Of a stretch of DNA of 5,427 bases, positions 1 through 4,821 are shown one piece after another. Source of the stretch: DATDRS01 sp035291605 (GTDB taxonomy: Bacteria > Chloroflexota > Anaerolineae > Anaerolineales > UBA6663); the NCBI GenBank assembly GCA_035291605.1, contig DATDRS010000091.1, positions 1-5,427 on the forward strand, written 5' to 3'. Position numbers and translations under genes: made by a program. The notes beneath the pieces are model-generated. The model was not told the origin of the DNA and did not search any database. It worked only from the letters and a program-made list of their open reading frames with translations. Numbering within the stretch: position 1 is the first letter of the stretch; each line of letters starts with the position of its first letter.

Positions 1-370
1 CGCCATAGCGGGTGCGCAGGCGGTGATCCAGAATGCCGCGCCCGACGTCAATGGCATACACCCGCGCCGCGCCGCGCTGAAGCAGGCAATCGGTGAAGCC
101 GCCCGTCGAGGCCCCCACATCCGCGCAGACCAGCCCGGCCACGTCAATTTTGAAATGTTCCAGCGCGGCGTCGAGCTTCTCCCCGCCGCGGCTGACGAAG
201 CGCGGCCTGGCCTTGATCTCGACCGCGACGTCGTCCGGCACATTCGCAGCGGGCCGGTCCACCACCTGCCCATTGACCAGGACCTCCCCGGCCATGATCA
301 GCCGCCGGGCCTGCTCGCGGCTCTCCGTCAACCCGAGCGCGACCAGGCGTTGATCGAGGCGTTGTTTCAC
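1..370 (-). CDS. tlyA: TlyA-family rRNA 2'-O-methyltransferase (N-terminal part; 3' end beyond window)
   Basis: TlyA proteins bind rRNA through an N-terminal S4 domain and methylate cytidine 2'-hydroxyls with an FtsJ/RrmJ-type Rossmann domain; many are annotated as haemolysin A. The 123 visible residues start MKQRLDQRLVALGL and form an S4 domain over about residues 1-60 (SREQARRLIMAGEVLVNG). The linker RFVSRGGEKLDAAL (57-70) follows, then the SAM-binding motif DVGASTGGFTDCLL (84-97) and the acidic strand AIDVG (106-110). This order is diagnostic of the family. The chosen start is GTG at 370-368, which gives the usual S4 N-terminus; the frame upstream has no ATG and meets a stop after 12 codons. 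No Shine-Dalgarno sequence is visible, and a GTGATCAGTGA repeat lies just upstream. The gene follows the 427-855 gene on the same strand after 56 bp, so they may be co-transcribed. The full family length is about 245-275 aa, so roughly half is missing. Confidence 0.93.
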   Translation of the reverse strand, partial: MKQRLDQRLVALGLTESREQARRLIMAGEVLVNGQVVDRPAANVPDDVAVEIKARPRFVSRGGEKLDAALEHFKIDVAGLVCADVGASTGGFTDCLLQRGAARVYAIDVGRGILDHRLRTRYG

Positions 371-395
371 AAGTGCGTGATCAGTGATAAGTGAC
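371..395. repeat. GTGATCAGTGA-type intergenic repeat upstream of tlyA
   Basis: The 11-mer GTGATCAGTGA at 377-387 is followed by TAAGTGAC. The identical 11-mer recurs at 2888-2898, at the end of the mevalonate kinase gene. Two exact copies about 2.5 kb apart, both at gene boundaries, suggest a dispersed simple-repeat family. This copy directly adjoins the tlyA start codon and may have displaced its ribosome binding site. No function is visible. Confidence 0.55.
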
Positions 396-426
396 GTGGA
401 GTATCAGCCTGGCCACCTGTCACACA

Positions 427-855
427 CTACTTGCTCTCTTGCTGAGCCTTCTGCGCAATCAACTGAACGGCTTTAGCCACGCCTGCTACCGGATTGGTCA
501 ACGTCGCCGCTGTGACTTGCAGAATGTCGTTGGACATACCGGCGACGAACTTGAGCCAGCGCTCGACTTTCTCCGGCTTGGCTTCCTCGCCCTTCTTCAC
601 TTCCTCTTCGATCTTCTTGACCGTATCCTTCAGTTCCTGCTTCTCGTCCTCGTCCTTGTCAGGGAGTGTGTCAATCTTCTTGTTGATCTGCTGGAACTGT
701 TGAACCAGTTGGGCCAGTTGATCTCCGCCGATGCCGTAAGTGGTCGTGGTCGTGGTGACCTTGTCACGTCCCACCACATCTCCGCCGATAGAGACATTCC
801 CGGAGCCGCCTGTGATATTGACCCCGCCGCTCTGGCCGGACTTCTCGTCAGACAT
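427..855 (-). CDS. Small unclassified protein with Gly-rich GGDVVGRDK repeat, charged coil and hydrophobic C-terminal helix
   Basis: This 142-aa protein has no enzyme signature. Residues 10-33 are a Gly/Val-rich alternating stretch (GGVNITGGSGNVSIGG followed by DVVGRDKV), the pattern of short beta strands, then a run of six Thr (34-39). Residues 45-90 are a Gln-rich then Lys/Glu-rich predicted coiled coil. Residues 97-137 (VERWLKFVAGMSND, then LTNPVAGVAKAVQLIAQKA) look like two hydrophobic or amphipathic helices. There is no signal peptide. Similar strand repeats ending in GRDK occur, as I recall, at the ends of STAND NTPase, TIR and caspase-like conflict proteins in Cyanobacteria and Chloroflexota, and in small stand-alone proteins such as this. 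A role in assembly or signalling is inference only. The ATG at 855-853 is preceded by AGGAGG at 866-861 with 5-nt spacing, which fixes start and strand. The gene has its own candidate promoter and faces away from the isoprenoid operon. Confidence 0.82.
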   Translation of the reverse strand: MSDEKSGQSGGVNITGGSGNVSIGGDVVGRDKVTTTTTTYGIGGDQLAQLVQQFQQINKKIDTLPDKDEDEKQELKDTVKKIEEEVKKGEEAKPEKVERWLKFVAGMSNDILQVTAATLTNPVAGVAKAVQLIAQKAQQESK

Positions 856-860
856 TTTTG

Positions 861-866
861 CCTCCT
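861..866 (-). promoter_or_regulatory. Shine-Dalgarno site of the 427-855 gene
   Basis: On the minus strand AGGAGG (within GAAGAGGAGG) lies 5 nt before the ATG at 855. It is a near-perfect anti-16S match and the strongest argument that the minus strand, not the long plus-strand frame over the same bases, is the coding strand. Confidence 0.8.
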
Positions 867-893
867 CTTCACAATTGGAAACGGTTTAACCTT

Positions 894-922
894 ATTCTAG
901 CACCGCGCCCAACGCCCTCCAA
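894..922 (-). promoter_or_regulatory. Candidate sigma-70 promoter of the 427-855 gene
   Basis: On the minus strand TTGGAG (922-917) and TAGAAT (899-894) are separated by 17 bp. This would start transcription near 887 and leave a leader of about 30 nt that contains the Shine-Dalgarno site. The -10 matches five of six consensus bases and the -35 four of six. Called by eye only. Confidence 0.45.
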
Positions 923-959
923 ATCGCCAATGATCAATCTCTAATCCCCTTATCCCGCC

Positions 960-988
960 TTCCTCCTTCATGTTTCTGCCTTTATAAT
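960..988 (+). promoter_or_regulatory. Candidate promoter of the isoprenoid operon, with perfect TATAAT
   Basis: TATAAT at 983-988 ends 7 nt before the ATG at 996, so transcription would begin at or next to the start codon and the mRNA would be leaderless. No Shine-Dalgarno sequence lies in the short gap, which agrees with that reading. The -35 is poor (TTCCTC at 960-965, 17-bp spacer). The rest of the divergent gap (856-995) holds only this and the opposing promoter. Confidence 0.5.
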
Positions 989-995
989 CGCCCCT

Positions 996-1877
996 ATGCT
1001 CCCTCTCCTCCTCGAAGCCATGCGCCCCAAACAGTGGGCCAAGAACGGTGTCGTCTTCGCCGCGCTCATCTTCGACGTGCAACTCTTCCAGCCCACGCCG
1101 CTCCTGCGCACCCTTGCAGGCTTCGGCCTCATGTGCCTGCTTTCCAGCGCCGTCTACCTCGTCAACGACCTGGCCGACCTTGAGAAGGACCGCCAGCACC
1201 CCCAAAAGCGCAACCGGCCCCTCGCTTCAGGCCGCTTGAGCAAGAACGTCGCCGCCGCCGCCGCCGTCGTCCTGCCGCTCGTCGCCCTGCCCCTGGGCTT
1301 CCTGCTCGACTGGCGCTTCGGCCTCCTCGCGCTCACCTACCTGGTCAAAGACCTGCTCTACTCTCTCTGGCTCAAACACGTCGCCATCATTGACGTCATG
1401 CTGGTCGCGCTGGGCTTCCTCCTGCGTGTCGGCGCGGGCGTCGTCATCATCACCGTCGCGCGCTTCTCGCCCTGGCTCTACATCTGCATGGGCCTGCTCG
1501 CCCTCTTCATGGGCTTCGGCAAGCGCCGCGCCGAGCTGGCGCTCATGGACAGCCAGGCCGGCGACACGCGCACCGTCCTCAAGGAGTATAGCCTCCCCTT
1601 CCTCGACGAGATGATCAACCTCGTCTCCACCTCCACCATCATCGCCTACTCGCTCTACACCTTCTCCGCGCCCAACCTGCCGGAAAACCACACCATGATG
1701 CTCACCATCCCGTTCGTCCTCTACAGCCTCCTGCGCTACCTCTACCTGATCCACATGAAAGGCGAAGGCGGCGCGCCCGACGAGCTCGTCCTGACCGACC
1801 GCCCGCTCCAGATCACCTTCCTTTTGTGGGGCCTCTCCGCCATCCTCATCATGTACCTCAACCCTCAGCCCCGATGA
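996..1877 (+). CDS. UbiA-family prenyltransferase, decaprenyl-phosphate phosphoribosyltransferase-like
   Basis: This 293-aa integral membrane protein belongs to the UbiA superfamily. Enzymes of this subgroup (Mycobacterium Rv3806c, DPPR synthase) transfer 5-phosphoribosyl from PRPP to a polyprenyl phosphate at the membrane. Visible hallmarks are RPKQWAKN (10-17), SAVYLVND (51-58) within the first Asp motif N57-D58-x2-D61-x3-D65, then RQHPQKRNRPLASGR (66-80). The second region is YSLWLKHVAIIDV (122-134). GKRRAEL (175-181) and LTDRPLQ near the C-terminus also match the mycobacterial enzyme as I remember it. About eight or nine hydrophobic segments fit the fold, and the length is normal. An Ala run (86-90) comes from five GCC codons. 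The stop overlaps the mevalonate kinase start as ATGA, implying translational coupling. The true acceptor and donor in this organism are unknown; another polyprenyl-phosphate sugar transferase activity is possible. Confidence 0.85.
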   Translation: MLPLLLEAMRPKQWAKNGVVFAALIFDVQLFQPTPLLRTLAGFGLMCLLSSAVYLVNDLADLEKDRQHPQKRNRPLASGRLSKNVAAAAAVVLPLVALPLGFLLDWRFGLLALTYLVKDLLYSLWLKHVAIIDVMLVALGFLLRVGAGVVIITVARFSPWLYICMGLLALFMGFGKRRAELALMDSQAGDTRTVLKEYSLPFLDEMINLVSTSTIIAYSLYTFSAPNLPENHTMMLTIPFVLYSLLRYLYLIHMKGEGGAPDELVLTDRPLQITFLLWGLSAILIMYLNPQPR

Positions 1878-2905
1878 CCACGACGCGCGCCTCTGCGCCC
1901 GGCAAAATCATCCTCTTCGGCGAGCACGCCGTCGTCTACGGCCAACCCGCGCTGGCCGTCCCGGTCACGCAGGTTCAGGCCACGGCAGCCATCTCCCTTC
2001 ACCCCTCGCTCCCCTCGCCCCCTGGGACTGTAGTCCCCGAAGCCAAGCGGAGTGGCGCGCAAGCGGGGGAAGGGGGTGAGGGAGGATTTTGGATTGAAGC
2101 CCTCAACCTCAATCGCCGCTATCGGCTGTCGGATGCCCCCCCGGATGATGTCCTGTCCGCCGCGGTGCGTTTGACCTGCGTCCACGTGGGCCTGCCCATT
2201 CCTACTGGGGTTTCCCTTTCCGTGGATTCCACGATCCCCATCGCCTCCGGCCTGGGGTCCGGCGCCGCGGTCTGCGCCGCCGTCGTCCGTGCCCTCACCA
2301 ACTACCTCGATTACCGAATTACTAATGACGAGGTTTCCGCCCTTGTCTTCGAGACCGAAAAGCTGCTCCACGGCACTCCCTCCGGCATAGATAACACCGT
2401 CATCGCCTACGGCCAGCCGGTCTGCTTCGTCAAGGGCCAGCCGCCCGCCCCGTTCAAGGTCGCGCATCCCTTCCGCCTCCTCATCGCCGACACCGGCCTC
2501 CCCAGCCCGACGAAAGTCACCGTCGGCGACGTGCGCGCAGCATGGCAACAAGAGCCGGAGCGGTATGAGCAAATCTTCCGCGCCATCGGCGACATCGTCC
2601 GCGAAGCGCGCGCCGTCATTGAAGTGCCGCAGACCCTAAAGGTCTCTGAGACCTTTAGGGTCTTGGGAAACCTGATGAACCGCAACCACGCCCTCCTCCA
2701 GCGGCTCGACGTCTCCTGCCCCGAGCTCGACGGCCTCATCTCTGCTTCCCTCGACGCTGGGGCATCCGGTGGAAAACTCTCCGGCGGGGGGCGCGGCGGC
2801 AACATGATCGCGCTCGTCTCGGAGGCAGTTGAAGGACGTGTTCGGGTTGCGCTGGAAGCCTCGGGAGCAAAGAGAGTCGTTAGCGCAGTGATCAGTGAAC
2901 AGTGA
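1874..2905 (+). CDS. mvk: Mevalonate kinase carrying two in-frame palindromic repeat insertions
   Basis: This GHMP-family kinase phosphorylates mevalonate to mevalonate 5-phosphate with ATP in the cytoplasm. The 343-aa product shows motif 1 APGKIILFGEHAVVYGQPA (8-26), the phosphate-binding motif PIASGLGSGAAVCAA (122-136), GTPSGIDN (167-174) with the expected catalytic Asp173, and motif 3 KLSGGGRGGN (301-310). All are intact, so an active enzyme is expected. The ATG at 1874 overlaps the UbiA stop (ATGA) and gives the canonical N-terminus; an earlier in-frame ATG at 1826 would only add UbiA-overlapping residues. Residues about 41-71 derive from a GC-rich palindromic element and residues 253-263 from a 33-bp palindrome. 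Both fall where loops are expected and probably explain a length slightly above the usual 300-330 aa. The final residues VISEQ and the stop lie in a tandem repeat. IPK follows 65 bp downstream. Confidence 0.93.
   Translation: MTTTRASAPGKIILFGEHAVVYGQPALAVPVTQVQATAAISLHPSLPSPPGTVVPEAKRSGAQAGEGGEGGFWIEALNLNRRYRLSDAPPDDVLSAAVRLTCVHVGLPIPTGVSLSVDSTIPIASGLGSGAAVCAAVVRALTNYLDYRITNDEVSALVFETEKLLHGTPSGIDNTVIAYGQPVCFVKGQPPAPFKVAHPFRLLIADTGLPSPTKVTVGDVRAAWQQEPERYEQIFRAIGDIVREARAVIEVPQTLKVSETFRVLGNLMNRNHALLQRLDVSCPELDGLISASLDAGASGGKLSGGGRGGNMIALVSEAVEGRVRVALEASGAKRVVSAVISEQ
1993..2084. repeat. 92-bp palindromic (REP/MITE-like) element inside mevalonate kinase
   Basis: The outer arms CTCCCTTCACCCC (1993-2005) and GGGGTGAGGGAG (2073-2084) pair over 12 bp with one bulged T. 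The centre holds GGGACT-GT-AGTCCC (2024-2037), a second short inverted repeat. The stretch stays in frame and encodes low-complexity Pro/Gly/Glu-rich sequence (residues 41-70) that does not resemble mevalonate kinase, between the first strand region and FWIEALN. Palindromes with CTCCCTCACCCC-like arms are, as I recall, frequent dispersed repeats in Chloroflexota genomes. Confidence 0.7.
2631..2663. repeat. 33-bp perfect palindrome inside mevalonate kinase
   Basis: AGACCCTAAAGGTCTC (2631-2646) and GAGACCTTTAGGGTCT (2648-2663) are exact inverted copies of 16 bp around a single T. The length is 11 codons and the element encodes QTLKVSETFRV-like sequence within residues 253-263, in place of the short loop expected between two helices (ARAVIE before it, LGNLMNRNHALL after it). 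It looks like a small dispersed palindrome that was tolerated because it keeps the frame open. Confidence 0.85.
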
Positions 2906-2969
2906 TCGGTGAACAGTGAGTAGTCACTGATAACTGATGACTGATGACTGATCACCGATCACCAATCAC
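2886..2969. repeat. Tandem and inverted TGATCAGTGA/ACTGAT repeats between mevalonate kinase and IPK
   Basis: Two 14-bp units CAGTGATCAGTGAA (2886-2899) and CAGTGATCGGTGAA (2900-2913) differ at one base, with a partial third from 2914. Four 7-bp units ACTGATN follow (2926-2953). GTGATCGGTGA (2902-2912) is also inverted exactly as TCACCGATCAC (2952-2962), so the RNA could fold with an inner AGTGA-GTAG-TCACT hairpin (2915-2928). The repeat supplies the last codons and stop of mevalonate kinase and runs up to the IPK start. Confidence 0.75.
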
Positions 2970-2970
2970 T

Positions 2971-3765
2971 ATGATCTTCCTCAAACTCGGCGGCTCGCTC
3001 ATCACCGATAAAAACACCCCGCGCGCGGTGCGCTACGACGTGCTCGACCGCCTGATGCAGGAGACTGCCGAGGCGCGCGCGGCCCGGCCGGGCCAGCGCC
3101 TGCTGCTTGGGCATGGGAGCGGCTCATTCGGGCACGTCGAGGCCAGGAAATACGGCACGCGCCATGGGGTCAGCACGCCCGCGCAATGGCAGGGCTTCGC
3201 CGAAGTCCAGCACGTGGCCGGGCTGCTGAACCGGCTGGTCGTGGATGCCGCGCGGCAGGCGGGCCTGCCTGTCGTCAACTGCCCTCCCTCGGCCTCGGTC
3301 GTCTGCCACGACGGCGTCATTCAGTCCTTCGCCGCCGAGCCGATCCAGACCGCGCTCGACCACGACCTCGTCCCGCTGGTCTATGGCGACGTGGCGGTGG
3401 ACACGGTACGCGGCGGGACGGTCGTCTCCACCGAGGATATGTTCCGTCACCTCGCCCCGAAACTCGGCCCTCAGCGGATCCTGCTCGCGGGCATCGAGCG
3501 CGGCGTGCTCACCCGATGGCCGGATGGGGAGGTAATACCTGAAATCACCGCGGAGACGCGCCCTGGCGCATCTCCACTACAGATTGGCGGCTCGCACGCC
3601 GCGGACGTGACCGGCGGCATGGCGAGCAAGGTGAGCGAAATGCTGGCGCTGGTCAAGGCCATGCCGGGTTGTGCGGTGCAGATTTTTTCGGGCGAAGCGC
3701 CGGGGCGGGTGGGCGCGGCGTTGCGGGGAGAGCCGATCCCGGGGACCGTGATTCGCCGCAGTTGA
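2971..3765 (+). CDS. ipk: Isopentenyl phosphate kinase (IPK)
   Basis: This amino-acid-kinase-fold enzyme phosphorylates isopentenyl phosphate to isopentenyl diphosphate with ATP, the last step of the alternative mevalonate pathway. The 264-aa product begins MIFLKLGGSLITDK, the phosphate-binding strand of the family. HGSGSFGH (48-55) follows, whose final His is the residue expected to mark IPK among related kinases. YGDVAVDTVRGGTVVSTEDM (138-157), and ADVTGGMASKV near the C-terminus, complete the pattern. The length matches the family. ATG 2971 is preferred over the in-frame ATG 2944, since the latter would only add nine repeat-encoded residues. No Shine-Dalgarno sequence is present at either, so translation may depend on coupling from the gene upstream. 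Mevalonate kinase lies upstream, and the phosphomevalonate decarboxylase needed between the two enzymes is not in the window. The stop overlaps the candidate promoter of the cyclase. Confidence 0.93.
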   Translation: MIFLKLGGSLITDKNTPRAVRYDVLDRLMQETAEARAARPGQRLLLGHGSGSFGHVEARKYGTRHGVSTPAQWQGFAEVQHVAGLLNRLVVDAARQAGLPVVNCPPSASVVCHDGVIQSFAAEPIQTALDHDLVPLVYGDVAVDTVRGGTVVSTEDMFRHLAPKLGPQRILLAGIERGVLTRWPDGEVIPEITAETRPGASPLQIGGSHAADVTGGMASKVSEMLALVKAMPGCAVQIFSGEAPGRVGAALRGEPIPGTVIRRS

Positions 3766-3789
3766 CTTTGCGCGCTTCTGTGTCAAAAT
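3762..3789 (+). promoter_or_regulatory. Candidate sigma-70 promoter of the cyclase gene
   Basis: TTGACT (3762-3767) and CAAAAT (3784-3789) are separated by 16 bp, with the -35 overlapping the IPK stop codon. The predicted transcript would start near 3796 and carry a leader of about 28 nt with a Shine-Dalgarno site. The -35 matches five of six consensus bases and the -10 four of six. Called by eye. Confidence 0.42.
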
Positions 3790-3812
3790 CAGTGCGCCGA
3801 AAGACGAGAGAT

Positions 3813-3816
3813 GGAG
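3813..3816 (+). promoter_or_regulatory. Shine-Dalgarno site deciding the cyclase start
   Basis: GGAG lies 7 nt before the ATG at 3824, a normal spacing. It favours that ATG over the one at 3811, which is in another frame and opens a shorter reading frame without family features. Confidence 0.55.
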
Positions 3817-3823
3817 ACATGGG

Positions 3824-4612
3824 ATGCCACCGAAACCAACACCCGACGAAATGTGGCGGGCGCTGCTGACTGGAGAGGATCTGACCTATCACCAAGCCCG
3901 GCATATCTTCAAATGGCTGCCCACGAACCCGCGCTGCAAACTCTGCTACGCGCCGTTTACCGGCCTGGGCGGCCCGCTGATGCGGCTTATCGGCAAAGGG
4001 CCCTCCAACAAAAACCCCAACTTATGCAATTCCTGTGAAATCCTGGCACGGACGCAGCGGGGCGGCGCGGAAGTCGAGCTCACCATGCTCTTCGCAGACG
4101 TGCGCGGCTCGACCACGCTGGCGGAGGGCATGAACCCCTCCGAGTTCAGCCGGTTGATCAATCGTTTTTTCGCGGCGGCCAATCGGGTGCTGGTTGACAC
4201 GGACGCGATCATCGACAAGCTGGTGGGCGACGAGGTGGTGGGGTTTTATGTCCCCGGCTTCGCCGGGCCGGGGCACGCCCGACTGGGGGTGCGCGCGGCG
4301 CAGGAACTGTTGCGTGTCACCGGCCACGGCGATCCTGGCGGCCCGTGGATTCCGATCGGGGTGGGCGTGCACACCGGCATCGCCTTCGTCGGCTCGATCG
4401 GCTCCGAGGGCACCTTCACCGATTTCACCGCACTCGGCGACAACGCCAACATCGCCGCGCGCCTCGCCTCCAAAGCTGGGCCGGGTGAGGCGCTGATCAG
4501 CGAGGCGGCTTACGCGGCTGCCAAACTCGATCTAGGCGACCTGGAACAGCGCCAACTGGAATTGAAGGGAAAGAGCGAGCCGGTGAGCGTGCGCGTGCTG
4601 AAAGCGGCCTGA
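3824..4612 (+). CDS. Class III adenylate/guanylate cyclase with N-terminal four-cysteine module
   Basis: This soluble 262-aa protein is predicted to make a cyclic nucleotide, probably cAMP. The N-terminal module (1-80) carries CKLC (38-41) and CNSC (68-71) around a Gly/Pro-rich loop, a plausible zinc or iron-sulfur site. The catalytic domain (about 84-262) has the two metal-binding Asp, D92 in FADVRGST and D136 in KLVGDE. K132 is the expected purine-selecting Lys and T202 aligns with its partner, a Lys/Thr pair common in bacterial adenylate cyclases. GDNANIAAR supplies the transition-state residues N209 and R213. All catalytic residues are thus present. No membrane segment, HAMP or receiver domain is seen, so the Cys module is the only candidate sensor. 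The gene follows IPK by 58 bp but has its own candidate promoter and ribosome binding site. What the Cys module senses is unknown. Confidence 0.9.
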   Translation: MPPKPTPDEMWRALLTGEDLTYHQARHIFKWLPTNPRCKLCYAPFTGLGGPLMRLIGKGPSNKNPNLCNSCEILARTQRGGAEVELTMLFADVRGSTTLAEGMNPSEFSRLINRFFAAANRVLVDTDAIIDKLVGDEVVGFYVPGFAGPGHARLGVRAAQELLRVTGHGDPGGPWIPIGVGVHTGIAFVGSIGSEGTFTDFTALGDNANIAARLASKAGPGEALISEAAYAAAKLDLGDLEQRQLELKGKSEPVSVRVLKAA

Positions 4613-4656
4613 AACACCCTCGTTCAGAACCAGCCAACGGGCGCGCTGATGCATCC

Positions 4657-4740
4657 GGTGATTACCCACAAGTGCTCTAGGCCCGCGTCCGCGCGGGCCG
4701 TGCGCGCGGACGGAGAGCACCCGAAATGTGGGTAATCACC
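4657..4740. repeat. 84-bp nested palindrome between the cyclase and the coiled-coil gene
   Basis: The outer arms GGTGATTACCCACA (4657-4670) and TGTGGGTAATCACC (4727-4740) are exact 14-bp inverted copies. Inside them GTGCTCT (4672-4678) pairs with AGAGCAC (4714-4720), and CGTCCGCGCG (4686-4695) pairs with CGCGCGGACG (4703-4712) around a 7-nt loop. An alternative inner fold pairs GGCCCGCG (4680-4687) with CGCGGGCC (4692-4699) around TCCG. No T-run follows either arm, so a canonical terminator is unlikely. No clear target-site duplication is visible at the edges. It begins 44 bp after the cyclase stop and could be a REP/MITE-like element, a structured 3' end or a protein-binding site. Confidence 0.85.
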
Positions 4741-4753
4741 AGTTATGCCTGAA

Positions 4754-4782
4754 TTGCATTCACCGCCCAATCGGTGTATCTT
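4754..4782 (+). promoter_or_regulatory. Weak candidate promoter of the coiled-coil gene
   Basis: TTGCAT (4754-4759) and TATCTT (4777-4782) are 17 bp apart, just downstream of the large palindrome. Only TTG of the -35 and four bases of the -10 match consensus, so this is tentative. It would give a leader of about 33 nt. Confidence 0.28.
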
Positions 4783-4809
4783 GCCCTCCACTGGTGACTA
4801 CCCCCACTC

Positions 4810-4816
4810 GGGGAGG
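4810..4816 (+). promoter_or_regulatory. Ribosome binding site of the coiled-coil gene
   Basis: GGGGAGG lies 5 nt before the ATG at 4822. Its first four G could pair with CCCC (4802-4805) across an ACTC loop, a short hairpin that would partly hide the site. The ATG downstream opens the conserved N-terminus, so this site fixes the start. Confidence 0.6.
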
Positions 4817-4821
4817 TCTGC

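Noticed and set aside
23..394. Plus-strand open frame of 123 codons over the left edge
   Set aside because: The opposite strand encodes an unmistakable TlyA N-terminus, including the S4 domain and SAM motif; the plus frame shows no family features.
391..900. Plus-strand open frame of 169 codons, Leu-rich and apparently membrane-like, opposite the GRDK-repeat gene
   Set aside because: The Leu/Phe richness is what Lys/Glu-rich coding sequence gives when read on the other strand. It lacks a ribosome binding site, whereas the minus-strand gene has AGGAGG at ideal spacing and a coherent protein architecture.
1251..1265. GCC trinucleotide run as a repeat-tract phase switch in UbiA
   Set aside because: Five in-frame GCC codons in a GC-rich membrane protein are ordinary, and a trinucleotide change would not shift the frame.
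1227..1754. Minus-strand open frame of 175 codons, highly acidic and His/Gln-rich, across UbiA
   Set aside because: Its composition mirrors the hydrophobic UbiA codons in reverse; no domain or ribosome binding site is seen.
1865..2572. Minus-strand open frame of 235 codons across mevalonate kinase
   Set aside because: It is a GC-rich antisense shadow with low-complexity Gly/Asp/Arg content and no start signal; the plus strand carries all GHMP motifs.
2886..2969. CRISPR array
   Set aside because: The repeated units are only 7 and 14 bp and lie head to tail without unique spacers; no cas gene is nearby.
4657..4740. Rho-independent terminator of the cyclase
   Set aside because: The stem is long and interrupted and neither side is followed by a T-run, so it was listed as a palindromic element instead.
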